Below, one piece after another: positions 4,638 through 6,365 of a stretch of DNA of 6,365 bases. The DNA comes from Actinomycetes bacterium (lineage in GTDB: Bacteria; Actinomycetota; Coriobacteriia; Coriobacteriales; Eggerthellaceae): the NCBI GenBank assembly GCA_023403475.1, contig JAEYEL010000186.1, positions 1 to 6,365 on the forward strand. Reading direction: 5' to 3'. Under the pieces are notes generated by a model. It was not told where the DNA came from. It did no database searches and worked only from the letters and a program-made list of their open reading frames with translations. The stretch's first letter is position 1, and each line of letters starts with the position of its first letter. Both the position numbers and the translations under genes were made by a program.

Positions 4638-4865
4638 ATGGCAGCATTGGTTTGGACTCCCTCAACGGTTGTGGTTGCGCTCATTATCGCGGCGCTCGCG
4701 GCACTGGCGGTGCATCGCATAGCCACACGTGGTTTGTGCGACTGCCACGACCACTGCGGTGGCGGCGCGTCGGGCTCGGGTTCTGGCGGCTGCGCTGGTT
4801 GCGCGGGCTGCAAAGCGGCCAGCCGCATGATGGCCGATATAGACCGCGCTCTCGGCGAAAAGTAA
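4638..4865 (+). CDS. FeoB-associated Cys-rich membrane protein
   Basis: The protein has 75 residues with a single N-terminal membrane helix (about 9-25, VVVALIIAALAALAV). A Cys/His cluster follows, Cys34-x-Cys36-His-x-His39-Cys40, then a Gly/Ser linker (41-51), and then Cys52, Cys55 and Cys58 in CxxCxxC spacing. The tail is short and charged. This plan matches the FeoB-associated Cys-rich membrane protein family, which is found next to feoB and may serve the role of FeoC or pass metal to the pore. Its biochemical function is not settled. AAAGGAGG (4623-4630) lies 7 bases before the ATG, a near-perfect Shine-Dalgarno that fixes the start. The gap to feoB is 176 bp and holds a hairpin and a parS, so expression may need its own promoter, which I could not identify. 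Confidence 0.85.
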   Translation: MAALVWTPSTVVVALIIAALAALAVHRIATRGLCDCHDHCGGGASGSGSGGCAGCAGCKAASRMMADIDRALGEK

Positions 4866-5020
4866 CGCGTAGAGGTGCCGCAAAAGTAAGTTCGACCGCA
4901 ACAAAGAATGTCCGCGCGTGCTTCCAATAGGCGAAAGCCTTTGGCGCGTCCGAAAACCGAACAAACGAGTCTTTGGCACGGGAGTAAGTTATCGCCTGAT
5001 TTTCTCCAGAAATAGCTTTT

Positions 5021-5064
5021 TTACGGCCTTATTTTCTCAATTCTATGCGAAAATAAGGCCGTAA
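5021..5064. repeat. Perfect 16-bp inverted repeat before the ATPase gene
   Basis: TTACGGCCTTATTTTC (5021-5036) and GAAAATAAGGCCGTAA (5049-5064) are exact reverse complements around a 12-base spacer. The repeat ends 7 bases before the Shine-Dalgarno of the ATPase gene. No T-run follows on the + strand, and none follows on the - strand, so it is not a standard terminator. It could be an operator (the spacer includes TTCTAT, a weak -10-like hexamer), a leader hairpin, or the edge of a mobile unit. Confidence 0.75.
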
Positions 5065-5082
5065 TCATTATAAGGAGAAGCA

Positions 5083-6365
5083 ATGGACAGATTTCTCATG
5101 AAAAAGCTCGTCACTTGGAAGAACAAGGCGCGCCGCAAGCCGCTCGTCCTCAACGGCGCGCGTCAGGTCGGGAAGACGTGGCTTCTCAAGGAGTTCGGTC
5201 GTCTGCACTTCAACAACGTCGCGTACGTGAACCTAGACGACAACCCTCGCATGCAGGAGCAGTTCGAGCTTGGCTACGACATCCCGCGTATTGTCTCCGC
5301 CATCCAGTTCGAGACGGGCGAGCACGTATCCGAGGGCGGGACGCTCATCATCCTCGATGAGATTCAGGAATGCCCGAAGGCACTCACGAGCCTCAAGTAC
5401 TTCTGCGAGGAGGCACCGGGCTACGCAGTTGCCGCCGCAGGCTCGCTTCTGGGCATAACGGTACACGAGGGCACCGGCTATCCCGTGGGGAAGGTTGACA
5501 CGCTCGACCTGTACCCCCTGCACTTTCGGGAGTTCCTTGCCGCGACGGAAAACGAGTTGCTCGTCGATCTCATCGACTCTGGCGACGTCGCCCTTATCGA
5601 CAGCTTTTCGAGCAGGTTCATCCCGCTTCTGCGGCAGTACTACTACGTTGGCGGCATGCCCGAGGCGGTGAATTCGTTTCTGGACCGCGGACTCCTCGAG
5701 GACGCGCGTGAGGTGCAGATTGAGATCCTGCGGGGATACGAGCTGGACATTTCCAAGCACCTTACGAGGACGGAGACCGAGTACGCGCTTGCGGCATGGG
5801 GGTCGATCCCTTCGCATCTTGGCAGGGAGAATAAGAAGTTCGTGTTCGGCCATATCGCGCAGGGGGCACGCGCAAAGAACTACCGATCGGGCATCACGTG
5901 GCTCTCGCAGGCGGGAATAGCGGTGCCTGTTCGCAGGATCTCGAAGCCCGGCATCCCCCTGCGCCCCTACGCCGACGACACGGCCTTTAAGCTGTTTCTT
6001 CTCGATGTTGGGCTGCTCGGCGCCATGGCGCAGCTGGACAAGGGGACGGTCGTCGGCGGCAACGAAATATTCGAGGAGTTCAAGGGGTCGCTTACCGAAC
6101 AGTACGTCTGTCAGCAGCTTGTCTCTGACTGCGGGCTCACTCCGTACTACTGGTCGGCGGAGAACTCCTCGGGCGAGATCGACTTTCTCACCCAGGTCGC
6201 GAACGACATCTATGCCATCGAGGTGAAGGCCGAGGAGAACTTGAGAGCCAGAAGTCTCCGGGCATTCAAGGGTTCTCACCCAGGCGTCAAGGCGGTGCGC
6301 TTCAGTCTGTCCGGCTACCGCGAACAGGACTGGCTTCGCAATGTGCCGCTCTATGCGATGGCGAA
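5083..6365 (+). CDS. AAA-family ATPase with C-terminal DUF4143 domain, 3' end outside the window
   Basis: The frame is open for 427 residues to the window edge. The ATG at 5083 has AAGGAG (5072-5077) 5 bases before it. Walker A is GARQVGKT (25-32) and Walker B is LIILDEIQ (88-95, Asp92-Glu93). A sensor-like AAGS lies at 118-121. LDLYPLHFREFL (141-152) and YYYVGGMPEAV (186-196) are typical of the AAA_14/DUF4143 family. The C-terminal part has GSLTEQYV (335-342) and then GEID (364-367) with IEVK (379-382), a spacing like the PD-(D/E)xK nuclease fold. These proteins are widespread, often multi-copy and patchily distributed; their role is unknown, with suggestions of DNA processing or mobility. 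The family is usually about 400-450 residues, so only a short end is missing. AGG codons are more frequent than in the feo genes, consistent with a different history. There is no functional link to iron uptake. Confidence 0.88.
   Translation, partial: MDRFLMKKLVTWKNKARRKPLVLNGARQVGKTWLLKEFGRLHFNNVAYVNLDDNPRMQEQFELGYDIPRIVSAIQFETGEHVSEGGTLIILDEIQECPKALTSLKYFCEEAPGYAVAAAGSLLGITVHEGTGYPVGKVDTLDLYPLHFREFLAATENELLVDLIDSGDVALIDSFSSRFIPLLRQYYYVGGMPEAVNSFLDRGLLEDAREVQIEILRGYELDISKHLTRTETEYALAAWGSIPSHLGRENKKFVFGHIAQGARAKNYRSGITWLSQAGIAVPVRRISKPGIPLRPYADDTAFKLFLLDVGLLGAMAQLDKGTVVGGNEIFEEFKGSLTEQYVCQQLVSDCGLTPYYWSAENSSGEIDFLTQVANDIYAIEVKAEENLRARSLRAFKGSHPGVKAVRFSLSGYREQDWLRNVPLYAMA

Noticed and set aside
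4908..5015. 35-residue ORF (MSARASNRRKPLAR...) between the Cys-rich gene and the ATPase
   Set aside because: It has no ribosome-binding site and no recognisable motif, and its length is expected by chance in GC-rich DNA.
5233..6279. 348-residue - strand ORF opposite the ATPase gene
   Set aside because: It is a shadow of the ATPase: the + strand frame has Walker A, Walker B and DUF4143 motifs and a good Shine-Dalgarno, while the - strand translation has no family features.

Overview
This window is GC-rich, with G or C favoured at third codon positions. It carries a ferrous-iron (Feo) uptake locus of the kind seen in anaerobic or microaerophilic bacteria: two separate feoA genes, one feoB and a small Cys-rich membrane protein gene, all on the + strand. 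Together with a ThrH-like phosphatase and a DUF4143 ATPase, the style of the locus suggests a high-GC gut anaerobe, perhaps Coriobacteriia/Eggerthellaceae. This assignment is inference; no rRNA or other taxonomic marker is present.

Layout. 1-215: C-terminal end of a ThrH-like HAD phosphatase, closed by one weak hairpin and one strong bidirectional terminator (299-323). 327-566 (minus): a small unrecognised ORF that ends at that terminator. 567-627: upstream region of feoA. 628-921: first feoA. 922-1246: a 325-bp gap holding two perfect ParB/parS palindromes, short GC-rich repeats and a purine-rich leader. 1247-1483: second feoA. 1484-1854: a 371-bp gap with a potential branched RNA structure, a terminator-like hairpin, a candidate metal-regulator site, a long imperfect stem and an octanucleotide repeat that runs into the feoB Shine-Dalgarno. 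1855-4461: feoB, with an acidic insert of about 120 residues after TM1. 4462-4637: a 14-bp hairpin and a third parS. 4638-4865: FeoB-associated Cys-rich protein. 4866-5082: a gap containing a perfect 16-bp inverted repeat. 5083 to the end: an AAA/DUF4143 ATPase that runs off the window.

How the parts fit. FeoB is the GTPase-coupled membrane Fe(II) transporter. The FeoA proteins are small SH3-like cytosolic partners, and the Cys-rich protein probably sits beside the pore on the membrane. Related TTAGTT/GTTARC motifs lie upstream of feoA, feoA2 and feoB and may be sites for a DtxR/MntR-type repressor; this is unproven.

The least expected content is non-coding. Three perfect 16-bp parS sites (TGTTTCACGTGAAACA) lie inside the iron locus, so this stretch is probably part of the chromosomal centromere and near oriC. 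The 5' region of feoB also has an unusually elaborate RNA layout that matches no riboswitch class I can recognise.
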